A DNA stretch of 64,000 nucleotides from Hirundichthys speculiger (lineage: Eukaryota; Chordata; Actinopteri; Beloniformes; Exocoetidae), in assembly GCA_018398805.1 (NCBI GenBank), contig JAGFBZ010000912.1, positions 248,001-312,000 of the forward strand, read 5' to 3'. How positions within the stretch are numbered: the first letter of the stretch is position 1; each line of letters starts with the position of its first letter. Below, piece by piece: positions 45,601-57,019 of the stretch. Made by a program: the position numbers and the translations under genes. Below the pieces are notes generated by a model. It saw nothing but the letters and a program-made list of their open reading frames with translations. It was not told where the DNA came from and did not search any database.

Positions 45601-48600
45601 CAAAAGGTTGAAAAGTTCAAGGGGGCCGAATACTTTCGCAAGGCGCTGTATGCACAAGTCTGCAGAGCCAGACAAAATCTTTTTCAGTGAAGGCCTTGCA
45701 TCTTTCAACAAGACAAAGCTAAACCATATTCTGCTTTCATGACAAAAGCCTGGATTTGTATTAGAGTCCAGGTGCTGAACGGGCCTGTCTGAACTCCAAA
45801 CCTTTCACCAACTGAAAATATTTAGCGCATCATTAAACAAAAAAAAAATAATAATAAAAAACGCCCCAGAACTGTTGAGTAGAATGAGGGAACATTCCTC
45901 TCCCTACTGGTCTCAGTTCCCAGACGTACATAGACTGTTGCTAAAATATTTGAATTTATGAGGTTCGTAAATCATTGCAAAATTTACTGATATGTATGAC
46001 AGCGTCCCAACTTTTTTGGAATTGCCCTTTGTGCAAAATGTAGCCATTTCTGTAATTCAAATGTAGGCAGCATTAACAGAAGATGATAACATGGTTAAGA
46101 GGTGTTATTTATGAAGACCAAATCCTGGTTGGCACCTCTGTGGAGAGGTCAAGCTCATGGGCCGCTACAGCTGAGCCCATCGCTACGGCAACGGCAGCTG
46201 TTGCGGCAACTCGTCCCTGCCGGTCTCGAGGTTCTACACGCTCAGCGGGAAGAATCAGGAAGTCTGGAGCAGCCACAGGATGCACGTATTCACTGGGAAA
46301 CACTCCAGACTTTCCGTACACAGCCCCAAACCGCCAGCCTGTCGGAGCATACGCGTATCAAGATAAATCCACAATCATCCTGAGGTTTAAACATACTCTA
46401 CATTAAATATTAAAAAAAAGGCAAAACAGCAAACACATTTGCAAGGACTCAGTTTTGCCACACCCACCAAACTCAGGAGTGTCCCTTTTGAGCTCCTCCA
46501 GAAGCATGACCTTCTTCCTCACAATGCAGCCGTAATGTTTGCCTACACACACAAAGAGACACGTAGATATGAAGCTGAGGATATGAAGATATGAATGGTA
46601 TGAAGCACAGATAAACAGATCTAAAAGCTTCACAGAAGCAGGACTCTCTTATGTGTTTGTGTTTGTGTGTCTCACTGGTCTCCAGGCCATCCATGTGCTG
46701 CAGTCTGATGATGTCCCCTTTGTGGAAGCTGAGCTGAGTCCTGTTATCAGTGATGTAGTTCCTCACCGCCACTACGTACTCAGAGTCCTGACAAAGATCA
46801 AACACACTGACACTGACACCTACGGTACACATGGACATATTCAGTTCAGTTCAGTACAATTCAGGCCTGGAGAGGTCAACAATAACAAAAAAGATTCAAA
46901 AAAATATATGCGTTTAAAGTAATACACGTAAACACTTAGGGGAAATGTTGTATGATATCCAGAGGAGCTGATACAAAAATTAATATGAGGAAAACAAAAA
47001 TAAACATTACTTTGCCTGTCCTAAGTTAAAAAAATATATTGGAAAAAAGACACTTATTTTTAAAAGGTGAGCTGTGAAACCCTAAACAACCACTAGGTGT
47101 CGCCCTAGTGCAGCAGAATCACACAAACTGTGGCAAAAACCGAAAGCTAAACCGGAAGCCACTTTCATGCTACGCCAACATCACTATCTGCACATTGCTG
47201 TGCTGTTCAGACTATGTGACTTTCTGTCTTGTAAAGCCATTGTCATACGACATGTTTTCAAGGCTGATTTGGCATCCACTGAGCTCGCTGATTGGAAGCA
47301 AATTGGTTGGCAGTAGCCAGTCGACACTCAATCCCCTATGTGTGACCATCTCAAAGACGCATCAAAGACACTTGCTGATATGTCGCTGAGCCACTACCAA
47401 AGGCAGATGGATATTTAGCACGTTAAATATCTGGAATTGTCTACCACCAAATGAGAGATCAAGGCTTTGGTTGACATCACCATGTGGAAGGGAAATCAAA
47501 AAGCGCTAAGGGAAACTTGAAGGGAAGCTTGTGAAGCAAGGTGCAATTATTTGTCAAGACACAACATGCCATACCCCAATCTGAGCAGGAAGCTACTTTT
47601 TCAAAATAAGTGTTCTTTTTTTCCTCATGTCCTCAACAAATCATGGCACAAACAGCTGGCACTGCGTATTTCTTGCCTTGGCCCATTCTTAAATAAACAA
47701 CTTCTGTGTTGCAAGTGGTTATGCATCATTTCCCGCATGTGTTTTAGCTTATAAAATGTGGTTTAGAGATCATTTAGGAGACGAAAGTCGTTGTCAGATC
47801 AGATAGTGTGCAACTTCCCCATCGTCCATCAGTCACATAGTGTGAACACCATAACAACTTCAAGACTCCTGATTTCTATGCTTCCACACAACTTTCATCA
47901 CTGGTAGACTGCTGTGCTGCTCAGACTACATGACTTACTCTCCTGCAACGGAACCAGGAAGAAGTGTTTAATTTCTGTATTAAGGATTAGAATATAGTAA
48001 ATTTTAATTTTAACAGATTCATGTATGAAAGGGTTAACAGAATGCTTGATATGTACACCAGACATGTGGAGTTAAACAAATCCTCTCTACTAAGTTAACA
48101 TGGTTGGGAATGTACTTTTGAAGTTTAAAAAAAAAAAAAGAGTTTCAGAAAAGTGGACATGCAGGATGCTGCTAAAAACACATTTTCTAATAAAAAAAAA
48201 AGATGTACACTGGGAAAGCGTGGCAATATTGTTCAGCAACAGTATCATCTATATCGATTCTTCCTTTCTTTTAAATAGTGAACATCAGATTAACAGATAA
48301 AAAGCCTTGCATGTAAAAATCAATCACTCTTCAAACACTCACACATGCACTTAGAATTTAACAAAATCCCTCTGACCTTCTTGAGCTCTGTGAGGAAGTA
48401 GTCAATCATATGTTTGACCTGTGGGGCCTTGGCAGAGAACAGGATCAGTTTCTCGTTGGTCAAGTTGAACTCCAGCATGTTCTTAGATGGAATAGACACA
48501 AACAGGATGTCCGAGTAGCTGCACAGGAAGTCATACGCCAACCAGGAAGTCAACTTCCAGTCAAAGTTCACAGCAGTCAGACAGCAGAGAGACAATAGAC

Positions 48601-51600
48601 CTACCCTCTTAAATAAGACCAATATATAAATCTGTTTTTATGCACATCCGTAGAATGATAATAGATTTAAAACAAAAACTAGTGAATGCTATCTGCAGAT
48701 ACTAGGATGTCACTGGTTCTAATATTTACAATTTAAGCTGTTTATATAATTATTTCAATATCAGCACATAAATATTGTGCATGAGGTTCACCTGTAAGGC
48801 CTCAACACTCTGAAGTAGTCTGAAGCTGCAGAGCTGCTCTTCACCAGCTTCAACAGTTTAATGCCTGTATGAGACACAGACAGCACCTGCACTCCTGTCC
48901 CCACACTACCCTGAAAACACACACACACACAAACACACAAAACAAGCTAACAGCACATGAAACTGAACACAGAAGCTCCTACAGGCCAAGAGTAAAAGGA
49001 AGGTTGCGTCATCTGGATACACTCAGATTATCTTCTTACGTGTTTCTGAGAGAAACATAAGAACTCACAGAGGCTGGGAAAAGGCGGGAGAAGTAAATCT
49101 CCCATGAGTCTCTGGCCATGGCGACCACTTTCTTCTTCACATTCTCATCATGTGTCCCTGAAGTCTGATCTACATTGTTTTCCACTGTTCAAAAAAACAA
49201 ACCAACCACCGTCCCAGTTATCATATCCTGCAGGCAAACTGAGGCGTGTGCATTAACAAAAATATGGATACCACAGACTTTTTCACATACCAAACAGGGC
49301 TCTCATCTTCTGTCTCTCCTCCTGGGTGATTCGGATACAAGCCTCAGAGAAGGTGTCATGCAAAATCTGAAAATATAAACAAAACCAACAGAACACATTC
49401 ACCCTCAGGGCTGTCCACATTTGTGACATTTTTGTGCACACTCAGTTAAATGACACAGTTTTTATCCATGACAGTTAGCCACATCATATGCATTCATGCA
49501 CATTAATTGGTAACATATGTAGAGTTTTGAATATTGCAGTATTATACGTCCATTTAGCTCAAGTCTTTTTTTCAGCAACACAACGCTAAAACACATTAGG
49601 TAAATATTGCAAAAGCGTAACTTTCTAGTTCAACACTGGGTGTTAAACTGCTCTGCTGGCAACAACAAAAGAGCAGATTAAATTTTGTTTTCATTGATGC
49701 ATTATCATCAACCATTAACAAAATGACCACGTACTATAAAGTGTCTTTCATGAAAAGCAGACAACAAATTTCAAAACGAACCTGTCTGAAGATCAGGTCC
49801 AGGGTCAAGGGATTGTTTAAGGTCTCTTTTGGATAGAAAACCTGCAAATAGTGAAAGACAAAGACGAGTAAAGGAAGTATTCATCTAAGTTAGTGAATGC
49901 AAATATGACACTAAACCTTTGAATGTTTAATCTCTTGCCCCTGCGGTGCAATCTAATATGTTGTTACACTGAAATAAAACTGAGATGGAACCCACCTCCT
50001 TCCTCATGTAGAGTTTCCATGGAACGTTGGAGTAGGTATAATATTCATCACTGGTTCTGCTGTGGAGCTGAGTCTGAATGACCTCTTCCTCTACTTGTAA
50101 ATCTCTAGAGACTGATGACACATACACATTTTTCTTTTTACCTTACTAACATGAATTAAAATGGATTTATGGTGGTTTTTACCAGCTCATTAACATAATA
50201 CGCACTTTTTAGCTTAAATGTGCAGAATATCTTTATTTATTTAACCTTTGTTTGTACAGGTAAGACATATTGAGACCAAGATCTCATTTTTATCTTTTAT
50301 CTTTTTATCTTCATCTTTAATTGTGAATCAAACAAGAAATGAGACTAAAAAAGAAAAGAATGTGAACATTCATACGTGCTATGAATACGTTGTGTTGCCA
50401 TCATCATACTTCACTGCGTCCATGTTTTTTGAGAGACAATTCCAAAAATCCAAAATGTTTTCTTGTGTTTCTTTAAGCAATGGATCAAAGAGTCATTTAT
50501 TGTGGAGTGTATAGTTTGAGGTGGTCACTCCAGCCCCTCAGCTCTTCCAGGTTGACCTTTGGCCTGCTTGTTCCATCTCAGATTAATGCTCTGCTTTTCC
50601 TGCTCTGTGAGCTTTGGCTCACACTTTCTCAGCCGGTTTGTTTGTGTGATACAATCTTTCCATTTTCCAGTATTGGAATTATTTAATGGTACTCTGTGGG
50701 ATATCACTTTCTTTTCTTGTAATATTTTAAAACATTTTTTGTGTTAATTTTGCTCCAACAGTTTATTTTGTGTGGGTTCGTTATAGAAAATCTCAAAACA
50801 TGGACATTTAAATTATAGACTGCTACGCAACAAAGTGGGCCGAAAGGGCATTGCATACTCACTCCATAAGTGCTCATTTGCACGTTGTTTGACTATTGTG
50901 CAGTTTGTTAATGTAAAAATAATTCAATAAGTTCACCTGGAGGAGGGGCGGGGCTGACATTGGAGGTGGTTGGCCCTGCAGGTCGAGGTTTGGTTGCCTT
51001 GGCGACTTTAATCCCTCCATCCTCTTTAGACTGTGTAGGCTGAGGCTTCCTCTGAGACTGAGACGTGACATAAATCAGACATAATTTTAGCCTGTGTGTG
51101 TATTTGTGTGAGGCAGGTGCAGATTTAGGTTTTACCGGCCGTGGTGGATTTGCCATTTGATCTTTAAGGATCTCCATAGCTTCATCATGAGGGTCGGGTT
51201 TCTTTGCAAACATCTTTCCATCACTTTTCCTACACACACAAATAAAGTTATGAGCAGGTACATAACCACAGATCGTGATCTTTGTTCCCATCTCATTTTC
51301 ACTTGATAAAGGAACCATATGTGGGCTCTCTGTGTCACCTTTGGCTCGAAGACCCAGTAGACGATGTCGTGCCGGCCGGCTGGTGCTGTTTAATGATGTC
51401 TTTGATGTCGTGGCTCGGGTCCATGCGTTCTGTGTTACTCACGGTGGACTGGATCACGTCCTCAGGACCGCGTGTTGGACCTGGAACGTAAGCAAGAACA
51501 TACCGAGCTTCATGGCTGACATCTTAATTTCTTAACCATGTAGCAACAAGGACAACCCTTCAGAGCATTTGACGCTACTTCAGTCCACATTTTTAACTGG

Positions 51601-54600
51601 ATGCAGTGGGCTTTTAAAGCTTACGATAATATAGTCTATCAATTGTTATTCCAACTGGGATTTGCCAACTTCATTCTTTACATTTGCACCATATAGTGAG
51701 TCCAAGACGTACTCATTTTACGCTGAACAGCAGCAGGGCTGGACTTGTGCGACCCGTCACTCTCTTTGGTCTGCAGACAAAAAAGAAAATGGTACATCTG
51801 CAGAAGATGTATCAAATTTCAAAGCATCACAAAGGCAAGGTGCATGACTACTCACAGGACTGGGTGTGTGTGAGCGCTGTTTCATTTGTGCATGATGATG
51901 TATTGGTGGTGACTCAGGGGCCGGAGCAACAGGTGGGAAGGATGATAGCATTTGCTGCTGGATTGCAATGGCCTGCATGGTCATCTGCTGGGCCTGTGCC
52001 ACAGAAACATGAACATGCAGGATATGAAGTACATGCAATCAGTTCTTATGCTGTTGAATACTCCTGCTTTTTTCCCTGTTTGTCTTTAAAATGATGCCTC
52101 TAATGATCAATATCGTGAATAAAATTACTTGGATTTACAGTCTAAATGACATTTAGTGTCTAACCAAATGTATATATTTTTTTGTCAATTTGACAAATTA
52201 ACAAGAAAACCAGTTTGGTACGTACGCATTTTACCATCCAGTTAGTTCTCTTAACCACAATGACTGGAAACAAGGGGAGAAAGCTACACAGTTTGGTCCC
52301 ATCTGAATGCAACCAAATCCAACCGATGATGCCTCTAAAGCTCCAGTGATTACATTTTCCCACCAAACAACAGCTACAGGAAGTTAGTGCTCCTGACCAA
52401 GAATAATCCAGCGTATAACCCTAGTTTCATACAAAGTTCCTGTCCATGCATCAGTTTTCAACTGCTCTGAGACTGGGTTGCAGGGGCAGCAGCCTGACGA
52501 GAGAGTTCCAGATCTCTCTTAAACCAGACACCTCCTTTTACTCTACCCAAAGTCAGCCAGGAGACATAATCTCTCCAGCAGGTCCTCAGTCTGCCCTGAG
52601 GCCTCCTCCCAGTGGGACATCTTCCCTGGAAGGGTGGCTAGCAGAAGGTATCAAAAAGTGGACAGACCAGAAGACCAGAAGAGTTAATTGAAAAGCAGCA
52701 GTGACTCTATTCAGAGGCTCTCCTAGATGACTGAACACCTCACCCTAGTCTTAACCTCAAAAACCCTGAGGTGCTGTTTGGTGTTATTTATTTGTGTACT
52801 CTTGATGGACCCTCTACCAGGAGATGTTCAAAAGGCTAAGGGACCGATCTTCCACCAGATCTGCTAAAGCCACTATTAAGGTTTAGCGGGTAGCAGGAGA
52901 AAAGAACGCAAAGAACGCAATCTTCCACCTTCCTAAACCCGCTATCCCACCTGCTCTAAAATGGTAAATGGACTTCACTTACATAGCGCTTTTCAGACAC
53001 CATCACGGTGCCTCCAAAGCACTTTACAATGGCCTCTCACTCAGCCATTCACATCCACATTCATACAACCAGTGGGCGGCTGCTGCCATCCAAGGTGCTA
53101 CCAGACCCACTGGAGGCAAGTTTGGGTTCAGTGTCTTTCCCAAGGACACTTTGACATGTGGACAGTTGGAGCCGGGATCAAACCGCCAACCTTCCAGTGA
53201 CTGATCAACCTGCTCTACCAGCTGAGCTACAGCCACCCTGAGCTACAGCCACCCATACCCACTATGCATACGAATGGTTAGGGCATTCCTCCAGTTAAAC
53301 CAATCAGTGCGTCAGCAGCCATTGCCTTTAAGAGCAGGTTGCGCTACCCGCTAACCACTATGGAACGTCTTTCCATCCAGATCGGAGCAGCTATCATGCG
53401 CAGCTTGTCTGGGACTCTGCTGTAGAGCTTCCTCCTCTTCCTTCCTCCTCCTCCTCTGCACTGATACATGCATAAAAATATTTTTACCCAGACAATCAAT
53501 CCTATCAATTCCTATCCTATCTGGGACTTTTCTACCTGAAAGTCCCAGATAGTTGGTGTGCTCCCAGTAAACATGCTCTTGTCGTCTATGGTTTAACTGG
53601 CAAGGAAGCCGTTTAAGACGATCTCTGCTATTTTCTCAGGGGTTCAACTGAGGCCAGATCAGGCGTTTTATATAAGAGTTAATTCGAGAGGTAGAAGCCC
53701 TTTGTGCACGTCCACATGTGACCAGGTGGACGCACATTGATGCCGTTTGGACGCACTCTTGTACGCGCCAACATGGGGGTTGCGGGTAGCGGAGCGCCGG
53801 TGGTCTGACCACCCGCTTTCCCACAACCCTAAACCCACGATCATAAGATACCAAGTTTGCGGAAAGGGCAAAAGACACGCCCGTTGGCACACCTACAAAG
53901 TGAGTAATGGAGTCAGCATAATGGGTAGCGGCTTTAGGGAGTGGAAGATTGCATTAGCGGTTAGCGGAGGTTCCTAAACCCACAATTTGCGGGTAGCAGC
54001 TAGTGTTAACAGGTAAGGGGAAGTGTACGATCGGGGCCTGAGGGCCCAACTCATATTGGCAGCTTACAATCCTGCAATCGTATTCTTTTGGTCACTACAA
54101 CAGGCAAAGGCTGGGACATAGATCAGCTGGCTCCGCTCTGTCTGTATCACAACAGATGCTGCCCAGTCCTCCTGTCAATCTCCTGCTCCAAACTACCATT
54201 CCTGTGAACAAGTTGCTGAGATTTTTGAACTCCTCCACTTGAGGCAGCAACTCATTTCCAACCCTGAGTGCTCCACTGAGAAACTGAGGACCGCGGCCTC
54301 AGACTTGGAGGAGCTAATTCTCATCATATCATGCTTCATATTCAGCTGCCAGCTGCCCCAGTGACTGCTGGAGGTGTCTGCTTAAAGGATCCAACAATAC
54401 CATGTCAGGTGACCCTATCTCTTGTGGCTGCACCTAGAAATGCCGTTCATAAAGATTATGAACACATATAGTTAAAATAAAACAAAACAAAAAAAAAAAA
54501 CCGGCAGTAATTATTGTGTTAGATGGATTTTGTCTGGACAGAGGCACAAAAGAGGCGAGTCTCACTTTTTAAAATTACATTGTAGCCAAATAAATATTAG

Positions 54601-56949
54601 ATCAAATGAACACTGAAAGAAAAGCACATATGTCCCACCAGAATGATAGCTTGCTGGTTGATGATGGCCTGCTGTTGCTGTGTCAGCACTGCCTGCTCGG
54701 ATCCTGAGGAAGAACATGCAAATGAAAACAGCAATAAACACACAGAGTTCCCGCCATAAAAACAAAAGGAATGACGTGCTTCACACAAACCGCACAAAGG
54801 ACTTTACGCAACCTCACGGCAAAATTAAAAATATACTGTGCATCATCTAAATGTGATCTAAAGCCAGACTGCAGGTCCATCATGCAAACATGCCTCGGGC
54901 CACACGTGCTGAAAAAACTCAAACGCACACTCCTCTCTTGTACCTGGCACACCTGTCATCACAGGTAAGCCTGGAACAATAGGCATGGTTGGGAGTGAGG
55001 GCACCCCCGGCAGACCATGGGAAACACTGACATGAGGTGCCACATCTGCATCTCTGTCAGCAGGAGGGGTCGACGTGGGCGCAGCAGCCGACGGACGGGA
55101 GGGCAGAGGGGTGGGCGCCACGTGAGGGGCGGGGGTGCTGGCGGAGGAGGCCTGTGTGTGGTAGGAGGGTTGGGGTCGGTTGTAGAAGTGGTATTGTTGC
55201 TGCTGCTGCTGCTGCTGTTGGTACTGTTCGTGGTGATGGTGGTGGGAGGGGATTGGCGCAGCAGGGATGGGGGGCATCATGCCTCCTGCTACCGGCAGCA
55301 CTGGAACAGCTTGAGGAGCAGCAGGCAGGGAACAGGGTTAGTGAGTTACCTGTCGGTGCCCACCAGTGTTCAACAGTTCAACATCTTATGCCCTTTCATT
55401 AAAAAGCTAACAGTTATCTGCTGTTTTGAAACGTCAGTGGTGCGCTTCAGTCGAGCTACCACAAGGACAGTATAAGTGCTGATTAGTCCATAACTTTGGT
55501 CTTGGCTGAAACATCTCTTCCACTATGTAATGGATCGCCATGAAGTTTTGAGCACACATTTATAGTGTCAAAGTGACAGATTTTACTGACGTTGGCAAAC
55601 TTTCCCCTGGAGCCATCATAAAAGTTTTTATATTTAGAGACATGCCGCCAGAACTCTTATAAAATTTAGCATGTGTCGTTAATTTCTCCCTCTGGATCAA
55701 CTGTAAAAACATCGGCGACACACTGACTTTTCATGTAACATTATAAAAAGCTCAGATATAAAACTTTAATATATTAAATTATACGTTAAGACAATCTTTG
55801 CACATTACTTCCTGAATAATGATTGTGATTATATAATAAACACCATATAGGCTTAACAATAGCAACCCAGCCACTGAGGGGTCTCAGGCCAGTGTTCTCA
55901 TTAGTGCTGGTCCCGAGCCCGGAAAAATGGGGGAGGTTGTTTCAGGAAGGGCGTCCGATAGAAAATCTATCTCAAATCACCATGCATCACAAAGTGGAGA
56001 CTTCTGGATGCGGGGAGAGAGGCTACGCAGTGAAATAGAAGGAAATGGAAGAAGAAGCTTAAAAATGGTGTCTGAGAGCTGAAGTTCAAGCACAGCTGTG
56101 ACAGTTTGTGAACCATTTGCAACATCCATCCATGTATCCATTTCTACAGACGACTGTCTCTGACATTTGTGGTCAACCTGCAACAGTTTAGGATTTTTGT
56201 TTAGTTTATTTAATTTTGTTTCCTGTTGTTTTCATCAGTTTTCCTCCTTTTGGGTGCTTGATTTGTCAATTTCAGGAGCTGAAAACTCAAATGCAGGAGA
56301 CCGGGAAGCAGGAGTAAAAAAAAAAAAAATGATTATTTAAACAAAAGCTGAACAGAAAGTGCAACCAAGGCAGGATATTCCAAAACACAAAAATTCCAAA
56401 CAGGAAAGAATGATAACATGAGTAATCTCCAGGGTGTAAAATAAGATGGCCCTTCTTGATTTTCTTATAGAGCATTGTATTTTAGTCACATTATCTCTGC
56501 AGGTGTTGGTTGTTTCTCTCTGGGCCGGCCAAGCTCTTGTGGGAGGCATCCTGCCAGGGAGCAGTACGGACAGAGAACAATTATTGTAATTTGTGTTCTG
56601 TTCTTTGTTCTCCTTGTTCATTATCAGGGTTTCTGTGGTGATGCTAAGAGCAGAAGTATAAAACCTTTTTCTTAGGAGAGATCCGATCCATTCTTATTTA
56701 CTTACTGTGTGCATATCTGTGACATTTACTCCCTGTACAGTCCATATTAAACCTTTCTGAAAATACAGTATACCCGTATTATTCACAGGGGTTACGCTCA
56801 TTTCCTCCCCCCCCCCCACGAATCCCAGAAATCAGCGGAATAATTGATACAGTTTTAAACAGCCTATGCATGATATTAAAAAATGCTAAAATATGCTTCC
56901 CAAACACATTCTAAAGACACTTACTCATTATTACAGTAATAATGTAGTA

Positions 56950-57019
<70 letters not shown>

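Larger units (their letters stand above)
43287..46024 (+). mobile_element. Tc1/mariner-like element (outer) with caattcc..aaagttggg termini
   Basis: Left end CAATTCCCAAAAAAGTTGGG (43287) matches the inverted right end 'cccaacttttttggaattg' (46024). After the nested insertion a degenerate transposase is readable near 45705: [17 protein letters not shown], with the QQDxAxPH motif decayed, then [10 protein letters not shown]. Same family as 27745-29985. Inactive. Confidence 0.75.
43203..46135 (-). other. MYO15A intron between W18 and W19 (2.9 kb)
   Basis: Almost entirely filled by one Tc1/mariner-like element (43287-46024) into which a second Tc1 element (44041-45648) has jumped. A LINE-3'-end-like stretch (ctttattaatcccccaagg) sits at about 43430-43500. 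Confidence 0.8.
51994..54638 (-). other. MYO15A intron between W4 and W5 (2.6 kb)
   Basis: Contains a repeat module that starts about 52840 (gaccgatcttccaccag), an inverted SINE (52955-53256), a second module around 53660-53990 rich in 'gcgggtagc', and unnamed sequence elsewhere. No exon is seen. Confidence 0.6.

Noticed and set aside
46083..46406. Open frames on the plus strand at the SH3 exon
   Set aside because: Antisense of MYO15A exon W18, which has correct splice sites and SH3 motifs.
51684..52094. 136-codon open frame on the plus strand
   Set aside because: Antisense of exons W5 and W6 plus intron sequence; no homology recognised.
55017..55475. 152-codon open frame on the plus strand (Arg/Gly/Val/Leu rich)
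   Set aside because: Antisense shadow of the MYO15A His/Gln-rich exon W3.
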